16,414 bases of DNA from Candidatus Helarchaeota archaeon (GTDB lineage Archaea; Asgardarchaeota; Lokiarchaeia; Helarchaeales; JABXJV01). Where the stretch lies: positions 1 to 16,414 of the forward strand of contig JABXJV010000094.1 in the NCBI GenBank assembly GCA_013375355.1. The letters are read 5' to 3'. Of the stretch, positions 1-7,271 are shown in pieces. The notes beneath the pieces were generated by a model. The model was not told where the DNA came from. It did no database searches and saw only the letters and a program-made list of their open reading frames with translations. The translations under genes and the position numbers were made by a program. Numbering within the stretch: the first letter of the stretch is position 1; each line of letters starts with the position of its first letter.

Positions 1-625
1 CCCAATCTCTTTGTTTCCATCCAGAAATTAATTCATCAAATATTTTAGCACCCTCAAGTTCAGATTCACTCCAATCTCCTTCTGAAACTTTTTCTTCTAA
101 AGGTGCTTCTTTAACTACTTTATTTACAGGCAATGTAGGAACTGGAGCATGTAAAGTGGGAACGGTTTCTTTTTGAACTACTTTTTTGGTGCTTGGACTT
201 GGAGATTTTATTTTTTGAGACTTAATTGGTTGAACTCTAATAGGTTGAGAAAAATCAAAATTTTCGAGCTCTTCAATTTTTTTATATAAATCTTTTACAG
301 AAAAGAACTTTACATCTGTTTGTAATTGGTTTACAATATCAGATATCATTTTTTGGGCATCGCTGAGTTTTGTAACTTTTGGTTTAATTTCTTCCAAGTA
401 TTTACTTATTTTCGATGAAACTGGAGGAAATGTGTCTTTAATTACCTTTGAAAATTGTTCATCGACCATTTTCTCTATTACATCTAGAGATCCTTTGGCA
501 TCATTTAAGAATTCAGTTCGTTTATCAATTAATTCTTCAATATTTTTTAAATACTGTATTCCCCTTTCCAAAATTTCTTTGAATTCCCTAGTTATATCTT
601 CGCTACTAATCAAAGCAATGACCAT
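1..625 (-). CDS. Coiled-coil protein of unknown function, 3' end outside window
   Basis: The minus strand is open without a stop from an ATG at 625 to the window edge (208 complete codons), and an in-frame TAA lies directly before this ATG, which fixes the earliest start. The visible protein begins MVIALISSEDITREFKEIL. Residues about 8-130 are charged and heptad-like, suggesting long helices or a coiled coil. A Lys/Pro/Ser-rich linker follows (about 135-185), then an acidic segment rich in Trp and Glu near residue 190-208. No signal peptide or membrane segment is seen, so it is probably cytosolic. It is divergent from the DUF99 operon across a 170-bp spacer. I do not recognise the family, and the part beyond the window could contain a defining domain. 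Confidence 0.8.
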   Translation of the reverse strand, partial: MVIALISSEDITREFKEILERGIQYLKNIEELIDKRTEFLNDAKGSLDVIEKMVDEQFSKVIKDTFPPVSSKISKYLEEIKPKVTKLSDAQKMISDIVNQLQTDVKFFSVKDLYKKIEELENFDFSQPIRVQPIKSQKIKSPSPSTKKVVQKETVPTLHAPVPTLPVNKVVKEAPLEEKVSEGDWSESELEGAKIFDELISGWKQRDW

Positions 626-783
626 TTATTTTTATTAAAAGTTCCTTACTTTAATTGTATGATTTCCAATTATATAAACTAATGTAATCTTTATTTTATA
701 GAAGAAATGATTAAAAAATCCAAATTAAATCATTCTTTTTAAGATAATTGAAAAAATCGGCTTATGCGTAATATTAAAAATTT

Positions 784-787
784 GGAG
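784..787 (+). promoter_or_regulatory. Shine-Dalgarno site for a TTG start
   Basis: GGAG lies 8 nt before the TTG at 796 and decides that unusual start. The 170-bp spacer 626-795 is otherwise AT-rich. It must hold the divergent promoters, but I cannot place a TATA box with confidence. A TTATGCG motif at 762-768 resembles the ATGCGCA elements near 3251 and 3291. Confidence 0.6.
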
Positions 788-795
788 TTATTTTA

Positions 796-1377
796 TTGAA
801 AAAAAAGATTGCTCGAGGAATAAAAGATGAAATCAAAATAATTGGAATAGATGATGCACCTTTTGTTCCTAGGAGCTTTGGAGTAACACGTTTATTTGGA
901 ATTATAATCCGTGGTTCAACAATTATTGAGGGGGTTGTTCAAACGACGGTTGAAATTGATGGATGGGACGGAACTGATAAAATTATTGAAATGGTAAAGA
1001 TATCAAAACATTATAAACAAATAAAAGTCATAATGCTTGCTGGAATTACTGTGGGGGGATTTAATGTGTTAGATATTAATCAAATTTTTGATGAAACAAA
1101 TAAACCAGTTATCGTTATTATTGAAAAAAAACCTGATTTTGAATCAATAAAACTAGCACTCCAAAATATCCCAAGAGGGGATGAAAAATGGGAGATAATG
1201 GAAAAATTCAAAGAAGTTAAAGAAATTCAAACATTAGCCAATTCGAAACCAATTTATTATCAATATTCTGGAATTACTACAAAAAATGTAGAGAGAATCA
1301 TTAAACTTTCTACTAACGTCTCACGTATTCCCGAACCGATACGAATCGCTCATTTAATAGGAAGATCTTTTTTATGA
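796..1377 (+). CDS. DUF99 family protein (endonuclease dU family)
   Basis: This 193-residue protein has the usual length and conserved blocks of the archaeal DUF99/UPF0215 family. These are an N-terminal GIDDAPF motif (residues 17-23), the strand-rich segment around TRLFGIIIRG with a following EIDGWDGTD (about 53-61), a hydrophobic LAGITVGGFNVLDI block (81-94), a PVIVIIEKKP strand (about 104-113), and a C-terminal PIRIAHLIGR motif. The family has an RNase H/endonuclease V-like fold, and members have been described as cleaving DNA at deoxyuridine. A role in repair of deaminated DNA is therefore likely but inferred. Translation starts at TTG with GGAG upstream. It is the first gene of an operon: its TGA overlaps the next gene's ATG in an ATGA junction, implying translational coupling to the membrane protease. 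No functional link to the downstream genes is evident. Confidence 0.9.
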   Translation: MKKKIARGIKDEIKIIGIDDAPFVPRSFGVTRLFGIIIRGSTIIEGVVQTTVEIDGWDGTDKIIEMVKISKHYKQIKVIMLAGITVGGFNVLDINQIFDETNKPVIVIIEKKPDFESIKLALQNIPRGDEKWEIMEKFKEVKEIQTLANSKPIYYQYSGITTKNVERIIKLSTNVSRIPEPIRIAHLIGRSFL

Positions 1378-2129
1378 GTAATTTTTTGAATTCGAATGAT
1401 AAAGAAATAACTTTAACTTGGAAAGTTTCCATTATCCTGTGGCTACACCTCTTAATAATTCAAATTTTCATTTTTTCCGCTATAACAGTATATATTTTGG
1501 AAATTAGTGGTTGGATTTTTAACGAATTTTTATTAATTAATGGTTCAACTGTTGGAGTCTGGTTAAGCGTTTTTATAACAGAAATAGGAACGTTAATTAT
1601 TTCTTTGGTATTTTTGAGATATCTTTTGAAAAAACGTACAGGGATTGAAGAAATAACTGGAATTAAAGATTTTAATTTGAAAAATAATTTATTAGGACTT
1701 GGATTTGTCCCATTATTAATTTTTACTGGGATTTTTATTAGCAATCTACAAGCATTTTTCTTTGATTATTCTACTCAAAATTTTATTTATGATATCATAT
1801 TTAGACCAAAAAATTACTGGGAATTAATTATTTGGATAATAATTATGTTTACTATTGTTGGTCCTGTTGAAGAAATTGTATTTCGAGGTATAATTCAGAA
1901 AGGATTTCAAAATAAATTTAGAGAAATTGGGAAACCTGAATGGCATACTGTATTTCTTAGTAGTCTATTATTTAGTATCTTTCATCTCGATTTATTAACA
2001 CTAATCCCTATATTTTTTATGGGCATTTTATTGGGTTTGGTTTATTATTTAACCGATTCTAGCATGGTTTGCGCCATCACTCATGGAGCTTATGATGCCG
2101 TCACAATCATCCTTATATTTTTTCTTTAA
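1374..2129 (+). CDS. CPBP-family intramembrane glutamic/CAAX-type protease
   Basis: This is a 251-residue polytopic membrane protein with hydrophobic segments at about 18-45, 60-84, 103-128, 149-165, 191-228 and a C-terminal helix. The three CPBP (Abi/Rce1-like) motifs are present. Motif 1 is GPVEEIVFRG (163-172), with the catalytic Glu pair at 166-167 and Arg171. Motif 2 is the FxxxH type ending at His204. Motif 3 is HGAYD, with His237 and Asp241. Bacterial and eukaryotic relatives cleave prenylated CAAX proteins or act in peptide maturation and immunity; archaeal substrates are mostly unknown. It overlaps the DUF99 gene by 4 nt (ATGA) and is followed 42 nt later by the radical SAM gene, so all three are probably co-transcribed. 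Active-site residues appear intact, so a functional protease is likely; the substrate cannot be inferred from context. Confidence 0.9.
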   Translation: MSNFLNSNDKEITLTWKVSIILWLHLLIIQIFIFSAITVYILEISGWIFNEFLLINGSTVGVWLSVFITEIGTLIISLVFLRYLLKKRTGIEEITGIKDFNLKNNLLGLGFVPLLIFTGIFISNLQAFFFDYSTQNFIYDIIFRPKNYWELIIWIIIMFTIVGPVEEIVFRGIIQKGFQNKFREIGKPEWHTVFLSSLLFSIFHLDLLTLIPIFFMGILLGLVYYLTDSSMVCAITHGAYDAVTIILIFFL

Positions 2130-2171
2130 ATTTCAAAATTACTAATATATATGTGGTAATGTGATGAAAAA

Positions 2172-3098
2172 ATGGTACGATTAAAAGGTTTAATTTTCAG
2201 ACCGCCCTCAGAAGCGGATAGTTTGATAATTCAAGCGACTTTAGGTTGCAGTAATAATACTTGTACTTTTTGTTACTCATATAAACAAAAAAAATTTCAA
2301 ATTCGTCCATTAAAAGATATCCTCGATGATTTATTATCAGCTAAACAGATTTATGGTAATCTTGTCCGAAAATTGTTTTTAGCAGACGGTGATGCACTAG
2401 TGATGCAAAATAAAGATTTAATAGAAATCTTAAACTTTGCTTATCGCATTTTTCCTAACTTAAAACGTGCGGGGATCTATGCATGTTCTACAAATATATT
2501 AAATAGGGAAGATCCGCTTAAAGAATTGACAGAATTAAAAAATGCAGGTCTTAAAATTATTTATCTTGGAATTGAAACAGGAAATGATGAAATATTAAAA
2601 GATTCCCATAAAAAAATGACAGCTGAAGACATGTTTCAAGCTTCTAAAATTATTTTAAAGGCAGGAATCGAACTTTCTGTTACTATTATAATAGGTCTTG
2701 GTGGAAAGGCTAAGTGGAAGGAAAATGCAGTTGAAACAGGAAAGCTTCTTAGTCGTATTGGACAAGTCACAACTCCTGAAAACGTTTATTATGTTGGTGC
2801 TTTATCATTGATTGTACCTTCAAAAAATAGAGGTTATCCTGTTGATACTCCATTAGCTAGACAAGTAGAACAAGGAAAATTTCAAGTTTTAAATTCGAAA
2901 GAGCTCCTAGAAGAAATGCGCCTTTTAGTTGAAAATATAAATGTTAAAAATAAAATTATTTTCAGAAGCAATCATGCAAGTAATTATCTGCCAATTGGAG
3001 GGAATTTACCGCAGGATAAGGAGCGTATTCTAAAGATCATTAGAAATGCTTTAGAAAATAAAATTCAATTGCGACCAGATTTCCTAAGAGCATTATAA
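2172..3098 (+). CDS. Radical SAM protein (COG1032-like, CX4CX2C type)
   Basis: This 308-residue protein has an N-terminal radical SAM core. The Fe-S ligands are Cys26, Cys31 and Cys34 in the variant spacing CX4CX2C (GCSNNTCTFC). The sequence before it, RPPSEADSLIIQ, is typical of a family of uncharacterised archaeal and clostridial radical SAM proteins. Other core signatures are LADGDAL (about 70-76) and YLGIETGNDEIL (SAM-contact region). The C-terminus IQLRPDFLRAL is the family's conserved end and recurs as a remnant at 5056-5130. The ATG at 2172 follows a GTGATG ribosome-binding-like stretch at 2161-2166. It is the last gene of the DUF99-protease operon. Members presumably cleave SAM to a 5'-deoxyadenosyl radical, but the substrate is unknown, and oxygen sensitivity fits an anaerobic host. 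Confidence 0.9.
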   Translation: MVRLKGLIFRPPSEADSLIIQATLGCSNNTCTFCYSYKQKKFQIRPLKDILDDLLSAKQIYGNLVRKLFLADGDALVMQNKDLIEILNFAYRIFPNLKRAGIYACSTNILNREDPLKELTELKNAGLKIIYLGIETGNDEILKDSHKKMTAEDMFQASKIILKAGIELSVTIIIGLGGKAKWKENAVETGKLLSRIGQVTTPENVYYVGALSLIVPSKNRGYPVDTPLARQVEQGKFQVLNSKELLEEMRLLVENINVKNKIIFRSNHASNYLPIGGNLPQDKERILKIIRNALENKIQLRPDFLRAL

Positions 3099-3240
3099 TT
3101 AATCCCAATAAAGTTAAATTTTAGCAGTTATTCAAATTATCTTGAATCAGTAATAAATTTTTCAGACCGAAGATACACTTTCACAAATTCTCTAATTATA
3201 TAACCTATTTTTAATGCGAAAAAAATTAGACTTATAGTTA

Positions 3241-3300
3241 AATAAATAAAATGCGCAAAATATAAGTTATATAAAGCAAAAATAAATAAGATGCGCATAA
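3241..3300 (+). repeat. Pair of 20-bp direct repeats, possible operator
   Basis: Two copies of AATAAATAARATGCGCAWAA start at 3241 and 3281, exactly 40 bp apart, matching at 18 of 20 positions. The second contains the perfect palindrome ATGCGCAT. They lie 60-120 bp before the start of a gene with winged-helix-like units, as expected for autoregulation. The rest of the 262-bp spacer (3099-3360) is AT-rich with no gene seen. Confidence 0.45.
3291..3298. promoter_or_regulatory. Palindrome ATGCGCAT, candidate operator
   Basis: This is a perfect 8-bp inverted repeat, a GC-containing island in a spacer that is otherwise nearly all A and T. The first repeat copy (3251-3257) retains ATGCGCA but not the final T. 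A related ATGCG also occurs at 3214-3218. Binding by the downstream HTH protein is inference. Confidence 0.3.
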
Positions 3301-3360
3301 GTAATATTAATATAATAAACTATTACAAGAAAATAATTGAATTTATAGAACGTATATATA

Positions 3361-5022
3361 ATGATTGAAGAATCTCATACATTTAATCCTCTTAATAAAA
3401 AATACATTTTAGAATTAAAAGAAATGGCCTGTAAAATTATAAAATTGTTTATAGAAAAAGAAATTCCTTTGACAATTCAAGAAATAGTAGATTTAACTAA
3501 ATATAATAGAAAAAATGTTATTAAAACTCTTAATTTCCTAAATATATTCCATGTTTTGTCATATAAAAAATCTAATTCACAAGAACCAGAAGGAGATCCC
3601 TACAATTTAAAATATTTTCTTTCTCAGACTCCTCATAGCAAGACATATATTAAGAATATTTATGAGAAAAAATCTTTACCTTTTAAAAAATTCAGAAAGG
3701 CTATTTCAAATATTTATTTAAAAGAAAAAGTAATTCCATCAATTCTTAAAATATTTATAGAAAAAAAAGAATCTTTGAACATTATTGATTTAAAGGATTA
3801 TTTAGATTATCGTGACATTGAAATAAAGCATAGTTTATCCTATCTTAGGATTTTTGGAGTTTTGAAGAGGACAAAAAAGCAATTTGATTTAAAACAAAAA
3901 GAAGGGGATAAATTTCTAATTAATAAAATGCTTGAAGGCAAATTTATTACAAGAAATGATAAATTAACATGGAAAAAGTTGAATAGACAAGAAATGACGT
4001 GCAGAATAATTACAATACTTCAAGAGAAAAATGATTTCATGAGTGTTATGGATATCATGAAGGAAACCAGTTACAAATATGAAGATGTGGACTCTATATT
4101 AAGAAAATTACTTCGTTACGGAGTATTATATAAAAAAGGAATACATACACGACCATTAGGCAAAGGTGGGATGAAAACAATTCATTATATCTTAAAAAAG
4201 GAACCAAAAGTTGATGAATTAATTGAAAAAATTATGAGAAACGAGCCAATTACAATTAAGGAATATTTAAAAAAGGATTTTATAACCAATAAGGAATCGA
4301 AAAATAAATTCCAACCCGTAAATTTTCCCAACGTTAAAGGTATATTTACAGAAAATATACTTATACCTGACTTAATCCCTTTTTTTAGTAGTAGATTCAA
4401 TGCAGTAAACCCTAACGAATTCTATTTTACTCCAGAAGGAGAAAGAGTTGAATTTACTTTTGGAGATGTAGAAGGGGTAATAAAAGATATTAAAACAAGT
4501 CAAGTTAAAAATTGGGATTTTGGGATAGATATAACCTCAGATAGAAGAATTTATTCAATAATGAGTAAAATTAAATCAAGAAATTATCGTAAGCATTTAA
4601 AAGAAGGATTAATAATTATTTCTGTTGCTGAAATTCCCAACAAAATTTGGAATACTTATTTTAGAACTAGCATATCATATGATAATATTATTATTTGTGG
4701 AATGAATACCAAAATTAAAAATAAGAATTTATTGGATTCAAAAATTATTTTTTGTTCAAGGGATATGCCCGATGATGCAATAATTATTCGTGGAACAACT
4801 GCAGATAGAATAAAAAAAGGATTAGAGATACTATTTCCAAAAAGAAAAAAGAAAGAATTAGAATTATCATTTTCCAAAAAAGTCCCTGAAGCTATAGAAT
4901 TCCTTTCGAAACATACATTAGAAAGTGGTGGTTATATTATGTTAGAAAAGGCAAAGGAATTAGGTTTCGGGTCATCAGTTTTTAAACGTCATCTAAGAAA
5001 AAAAATATTAAAAAATCAATGA
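3361..5022 (+). CDS. Unrecognised Lys-rich protein with repeated winged-helix-like units
   Basis: This is a 553-residue, very basic, AT-biased protein that I do not recognise. Three N-terminal units share a pattern of helix, helix-turn-helix and short wing ending in a VL-type turn: about residues 21-68 (ending FHVLSYKK), 123-172 (ending FGVLKRTKK) and 211-262 (ending YGVLYKKG). They look like divergent winged-helix domains in tandem. A mixed alpha/beta region (about 340-500) follows, with strands such as GLIIISVAE and DNIIICGMN and an FGIDIT segment; it could be a nuclease- or Rossmann-like fold, but no catalytic motif is certain. A final helical segment (about 508-553) could bind DNA. The ATG directly follows TATATA with no ribosome-binding site, so it may be leaderless. 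It sits between a radical SAM gene and a remnant of a second radical SAM 3' end, suggesting insertion or local rearrangement. A DNA-binding regulator or element-encoded protein is plausible. Confidence 0.85.
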   Translation: MIEESHTFNPLNKKYILELKEMACKIIKLFIEKEIPLTIQEIVDLTKYNRKNVIKTLNFLNIFHVLSYKKSNSQEPEGDPYNLKYFLSQTPHSKTYIKNIYEKKSLPFKKFRKAISNIYLKEKVIPSILKIFIEKKESLNIIDLKDYLDYRDIEIKHSLSYLRIFGVLKRTKKQFDLKQKEGDKFLINKMLEGKFITRNDKLTWKKLNRQEMTCRIITILQEKNDFMSVMDIMKETSYKYEDVDSILRKLLRYGVLYKKGIHTRPLGKGGMKTIHYILKKEPKVDELIEKIMRNEPITIKEYLKKDFITNKESKNKFQPVNFPNVKGIFTENILIPDLIPFFSSRFNAVNPNEFYFTPEGERVEFTFGDVEGVIKDIKTSQVKNWDFGIDITSDRRIYSIMSKIKSRNYRKHLKEGLIIISVAEIPNKIWNTYFRTSISYDNIIICGMNTKIKNKNLLDSKIIFCSRDMPDDAIIIRGTTADRIKKGLEILFPKRKKKELELSFSKKVPEAIEFLSKHTLESGGYIMLEKAKELGFGSSVFKRHLRKKILKNQ

Positions 5023-5055
5023 ATAACTTAATTTGATACAGTCTTACTTTGTTAG

Positions 5056-5130
5056 ATTGACATTATATTATCTTTAAGCGCATTAAAAAGTGAGATTCAA
5101 CTTAGACCAGAATTTTTACGAGCACTTTAA
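5056..5130 (+). pseudogene. Remnant of a second radical SAM gene (3' end only)
   Basis: After a TAG at 5053-5055, the plus strand encodes a short open tail ending ALKSEIQLRPEFLRAL followed by TAA. This matches the C-terminus of the radical SAM protein at 2172-3098 (ALENKIQLRPDFLRAL), and the six bases after each stop codon (TTAATC) also match. At least six codons differ synonymously (Leu, Arg and Phe codons), so the two tails diverged while under protein-level selection. This is therefore the leftover of a paralogue, not a recent duplication. No start, SAM-binding core or Fe-S cysteines remain here. It is convergent with the frameshifted minus-strand gene, whose stop begins at the next base (5131). 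Confidence 0.7.
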
Positions 5131-5525
5131 TTAATCATTTTTTGTAAGATCAAATTTTTTAAGTTTTAAATTATCTTTACTGTTTAGTGTAATTTCTCTA
5201 ATTATTTTAGAATATTTATTTACATTCTCGTAATCTTCTAATTCATGGCTGATTTGAACTATTTTATTATAGAGTTCTATGGCTTTTTCTACATTTTTTG
5301 ATTCCAGTTCTAACTCTGCGAAGATTTTTAATTTTTGGCGTTCCTGGATTTTATTAATATGTTCTTGATTGAGGTCTGAATCATCAATAGTCTCACCTTG
5401 TATGATGTTAAGAAGAATTTTCTCAACATAATAAAAGATTTCAACAATATTGGGAGGGTTTGCCGGATCCCAATTAGTTAAAAGAGGAATTTTTGTTTCT
5501 AAGGGTAAAATCGAGATTTTTTTTT
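5131..5525 (-). CDS. C-terminal part of the frameshifted E2/RWD-like + TPR-like protein
   Basis: This stretch is open on the minus strand from the A9 tract (5517-5525) to a TAA at 5131-5133, but in another frame than the ATG-started part at 5474-5923. It has no start codon of its own next to a ribosome-binding site. If one A of the tract is skipped, the two parts join into one 263-residue protein, with 128 residues coming from here. The joined sequence continues the E2/RWD-like pattern through a conserved-looking Trp (joined residue 151, in LTNWDPANPP) and a long hydrophobic helix (NIVEIFYYVEKILL). It then adds an acidic linker and a TPR-like helical pair (FAELELESKNVEKAIELYNK and onward). 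Coding quality is good and there are no other stops, so this is either an assembly error, a young frameshift, or slippage-controlled expression. Confidence 0.65.
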
Positions 5526-5923
5526 CTAATAATTTCAGGATCTATAAGTTTAGGTCTACCTGGATAATTTGAGAAATCGATATCAAAAACAAAATGATCA
5601 TCAAGACTTGCTGAGATAAAAACTTTTGCTCTAGAGATAATTTCTAAAAAATCTGTTTGAAATTCATACATTAATTTATTTGCTTGCTCGGCTATTCCGG
5701 CATCTATTTTTTGTTCAGGTGTACCTTTATCCTTGTATTGAGAAATTTTATCCAATATTCCGCGAAGAATATTTTCTAATATATCTTTTTTTTTCCTAAA
5801 TTTTTCTAATGGGATTGTTCCTTTTTGAAGATCTGCCTTTAAAGCATTTACTTCTCCAATTATGGCTTTTACTTTTTGTTTCAATTCTGTAATTGATTCT
5901 GTGGCAGATTCTTCAGAAGACAT
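5474..5923 (-). CDS. N-terminal part of coiled-coil + E2/RWD-like protein (frameshift at A9)
   Basis: The ATG at 5921-5923 has GGAG (minus strand of 5932-5935) 8 nt upstream and follows the degenerate actin gene by 24 nt, so the two are an operon. As read it gives 149 residues: an acidic N-terminus, a coiled coil (about 10-65), a helix, then strands AKVFISASLDDHFVFDIDF and the turn NYPGRPKL (about 119-126). This resembles the strand-then-YPxxP element of ubiquitin-conjugating E2/RWD folds. After residue 135 the frame enters an A9 tract (5517-5525) and ends 14 codons later in sequence unlike a fold. Removing one A continues the domain in the 5131-5525 frame for a total of 263 residues. No Cys is present where E2 enzymes have theirs, so an adaptor (RWD/UEV-like) role is more likely than catalysis. 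The fold assignment comes from pattern only. Confidence 0.8.
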   Translation of the reverse strand: MSSEESATESITELKQKVKAIIGEVNALKADLQKGTIPLEKFRKKKDILENILRGILDKISQYKDKGTPEQKIDAGIAEQANKLMYEFQTDFLEIISRAKVFISASLDDHFVFDIDFSNYPGRPKLIDPEIIRKKNLDFTLRNKNSSFN

Positions 5924-5947
5924 ATACTATGCTCCTTATTTACATAC

Positions 5948-6991
5948 TCATTCACGAATTAATGTTTTACTAGCCAATTTTTTGAAACCTTCAACATTCA
6001 TAAAAATCGGGTCTTTTGGAATAATTATTTTATCAAGATCTTCTATAATATTTTCTTCAAGAATATTCAGTTCGATTTCTTTCCAAAATATACTTGTCCC
6101 TTCTCCGGTTATAATATAATGTTCAATTTGGGCATCATAAGGCAAATTTGATAATAAAATTCTTAGTCTATCAACAATTATTCGACTAATTTCGCGAATA
6201 AAGAACTCTTTTGAATCTGTAATATCATAAATTTTTCCAGCAACATTTACTTGATTTCGATTTTGTTGTATATTTGGAAGAAGGTCAAAAGGACTTATAA
6301 TTTGGTTTGTCGCTTTTTGAAGCACAAGAGCAATTTTGTTAGCTAAAACAGAAAGTGACGCATCCATTAAGTTTCCAGAGGCGAGACGCATTGGTTTTCC
6401 CCTGTAAAGTGTCAATATTTCAGTTAAATAATCTAAGGAAACAACTACTGCATCAGATGCTATCTGTTCCTGGGATTCTGAGATTACTTGATAGTAACTT
6501 CCATAGGCTTCTGGCATAACTAATGTTTTAAGAATTTCAATTTTAAGTTTCTTATCTTCTGAAGTGGCTTCATTCCGAACATATAAATTATATGTTCCTT
6601 TTAGTGAACCACTAATTTGTTTCATTAAATCTATATTTGTTGAAATTGGGACACCGGTTGCTATCACAATTTGTTCTTCATTTTTTATTGAAGTTAATGC
6701 TATTACCGCTTTAATTAAGCGAAATACATCATCTAATTTTTCTACTTTACCTTTTTCAACAATTAACCTCTTTAATTCACTCTGGAGTCGTGCTAATTCT
6801 CCAATGTAAAAAGACTGTCCTTCTTCAAATAAAATCAAATTATCTTTTAATTCCTTTTTGGCTGAAATACCACTCCAACCAGGATTTGGATTTCCTATAA
6901 TGCTGGGAATAGAGAATTTTTCTTCTCCACATGAAATTTTAATATTCCCACCTATATCAATGCCTATTGGAATGGTAATTCTAATCACCAA
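5948..6991 (-). CDS. Degenerate actin-like protein (probable pseudo-ATPase paralogue)
   Basis: This protein of up to 347 residues is homologous over its full length to the actin-like protein encoded divergently at 7272-8291. Shared blocks include IPSIIG(N/E)PNPGWSG, GELARLQSE, ATGVP, KTLVMPE.YG and EHYIITG/EYYIITG. The nucleotide-binding loops have decayed. Phosphate loop 1 is DIGG-NIK instead of DLGTSTIK. Loop 2 has VSLD-YLTE instead of IDIGHGSTD, losing the Asp and both Gly. The adenosine motif is ITGEG instead of ITGGG. The catalytic-type Glu in MPE is kept. It is therefore probably an ATPase-dead regulator, cap or scaffold for the active copy. The only canonical starts are TTG at 6991 and GTG at 6988; alignment and a GGTGAT site favour an ATT at 6979 (343 residues). 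It is followed by the E2/RWD-like gene. Confidence 0.9.
   Translation of the reverse strand: MVIRITIPIGIDIGGNIKISCGEEKFSIPSIIGNPNPGWSGISAKKELKDNLILFEEGQSFYIGELARLQSELKRLIVEKGKVEKLDDVFRLIKAVIALTSIKNEEQIVIATGVPISTNIDLMKQISGSLKGTYNLYVRNEATSEDKKLKIEILKTLVMPEAYGSYYQVISESQEQIASDAVVVSLDYLTEILTLYRGKPMRLASGNLMDASLSVLANKIALVLQKATNQIISPFDLLPNIQQNRNQVNVAGKIYDITDSKEFFIREISRIIVDRLRILLSNLPYDAQIEHYIITGEGTSIFWKEIELNILEENIIEDLDKIIIPKDPIFMNVEGFKKLASKTLIRE
6977..6989 (-). promoter_or_regulatory. GGTGAT Shine-Dalgarno followed by a possible AUU start
   Basis: On the minus strand GGTGAT (6989-6984) is a strong anti-16S match lying inside the extended TTG-started frame, 4 nt before ATT (6979-6977). In the paralogue the equivalent codon is ATG: ITIPIGID aligns with MTTYVGID without gaps. 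No ribosome-binding site precedes the TTG at 6991 or the GTG at 6988. Confidence 0.45.
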
Positions 6992-7217
6992 AAATATTAT
7001 TATTATTTATTCTTAAATATTAGACTTTATAGAATTTCTTAATCTAAATAATTATATAATTTTAATTTTTTTATTGTTAAAAGGGATTTTAGTTTATACT
7101 CTTTTTTATGAAATAGATACAAATCATTACCTATTTGAAAAGATTTTTCTTTATTCCAAGTTTAACATTTTATTAATATTATAGTTAAATAATCAAAATA
7201 ATTTAAAAAAGAGATAA

Positions 7218-7225
7218 TATAAAAT
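7218..7225 (+). promoter_or_regulatory. Candidate TATA box for the actin-like gene
   Basis: TATAAAAT occurs at 7218-7225, 47 nt before the ATG, and again at 7248-7255, 24 nt before it. The upstream copy allows a short leader that includes the ribosome-binding region at 7264-7268, so I favour it. The 280-bp divergent spacer (6992-7271) is extremely AT-rich. A palindrome ATTATATAAT at 7051-7060 could serve the minus-strand operon. In such AT-rich DNA these matches carry limited weight. Confidence 0.3.
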
Positions 7226-7271
7226 AAATCATGTAATTAAAGTTTATTATAAAATTTAATGAAGTGAGATT

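Noticed and set aside
432..638. Plus-strand 68-codon frame
   Set aside because: It is antisense to the partial coiled-coil gene, which is open across the whole region and has a well-defined start.
3039..5130. Radical SAM tails as attachment-site or target-site duplications of an integrated element
   Set aside because: The copies differ by many synonymous changes, as for diverged paralogues, whereas att or target duplications should be nearly identical; no integrase or transposase is visible between them.
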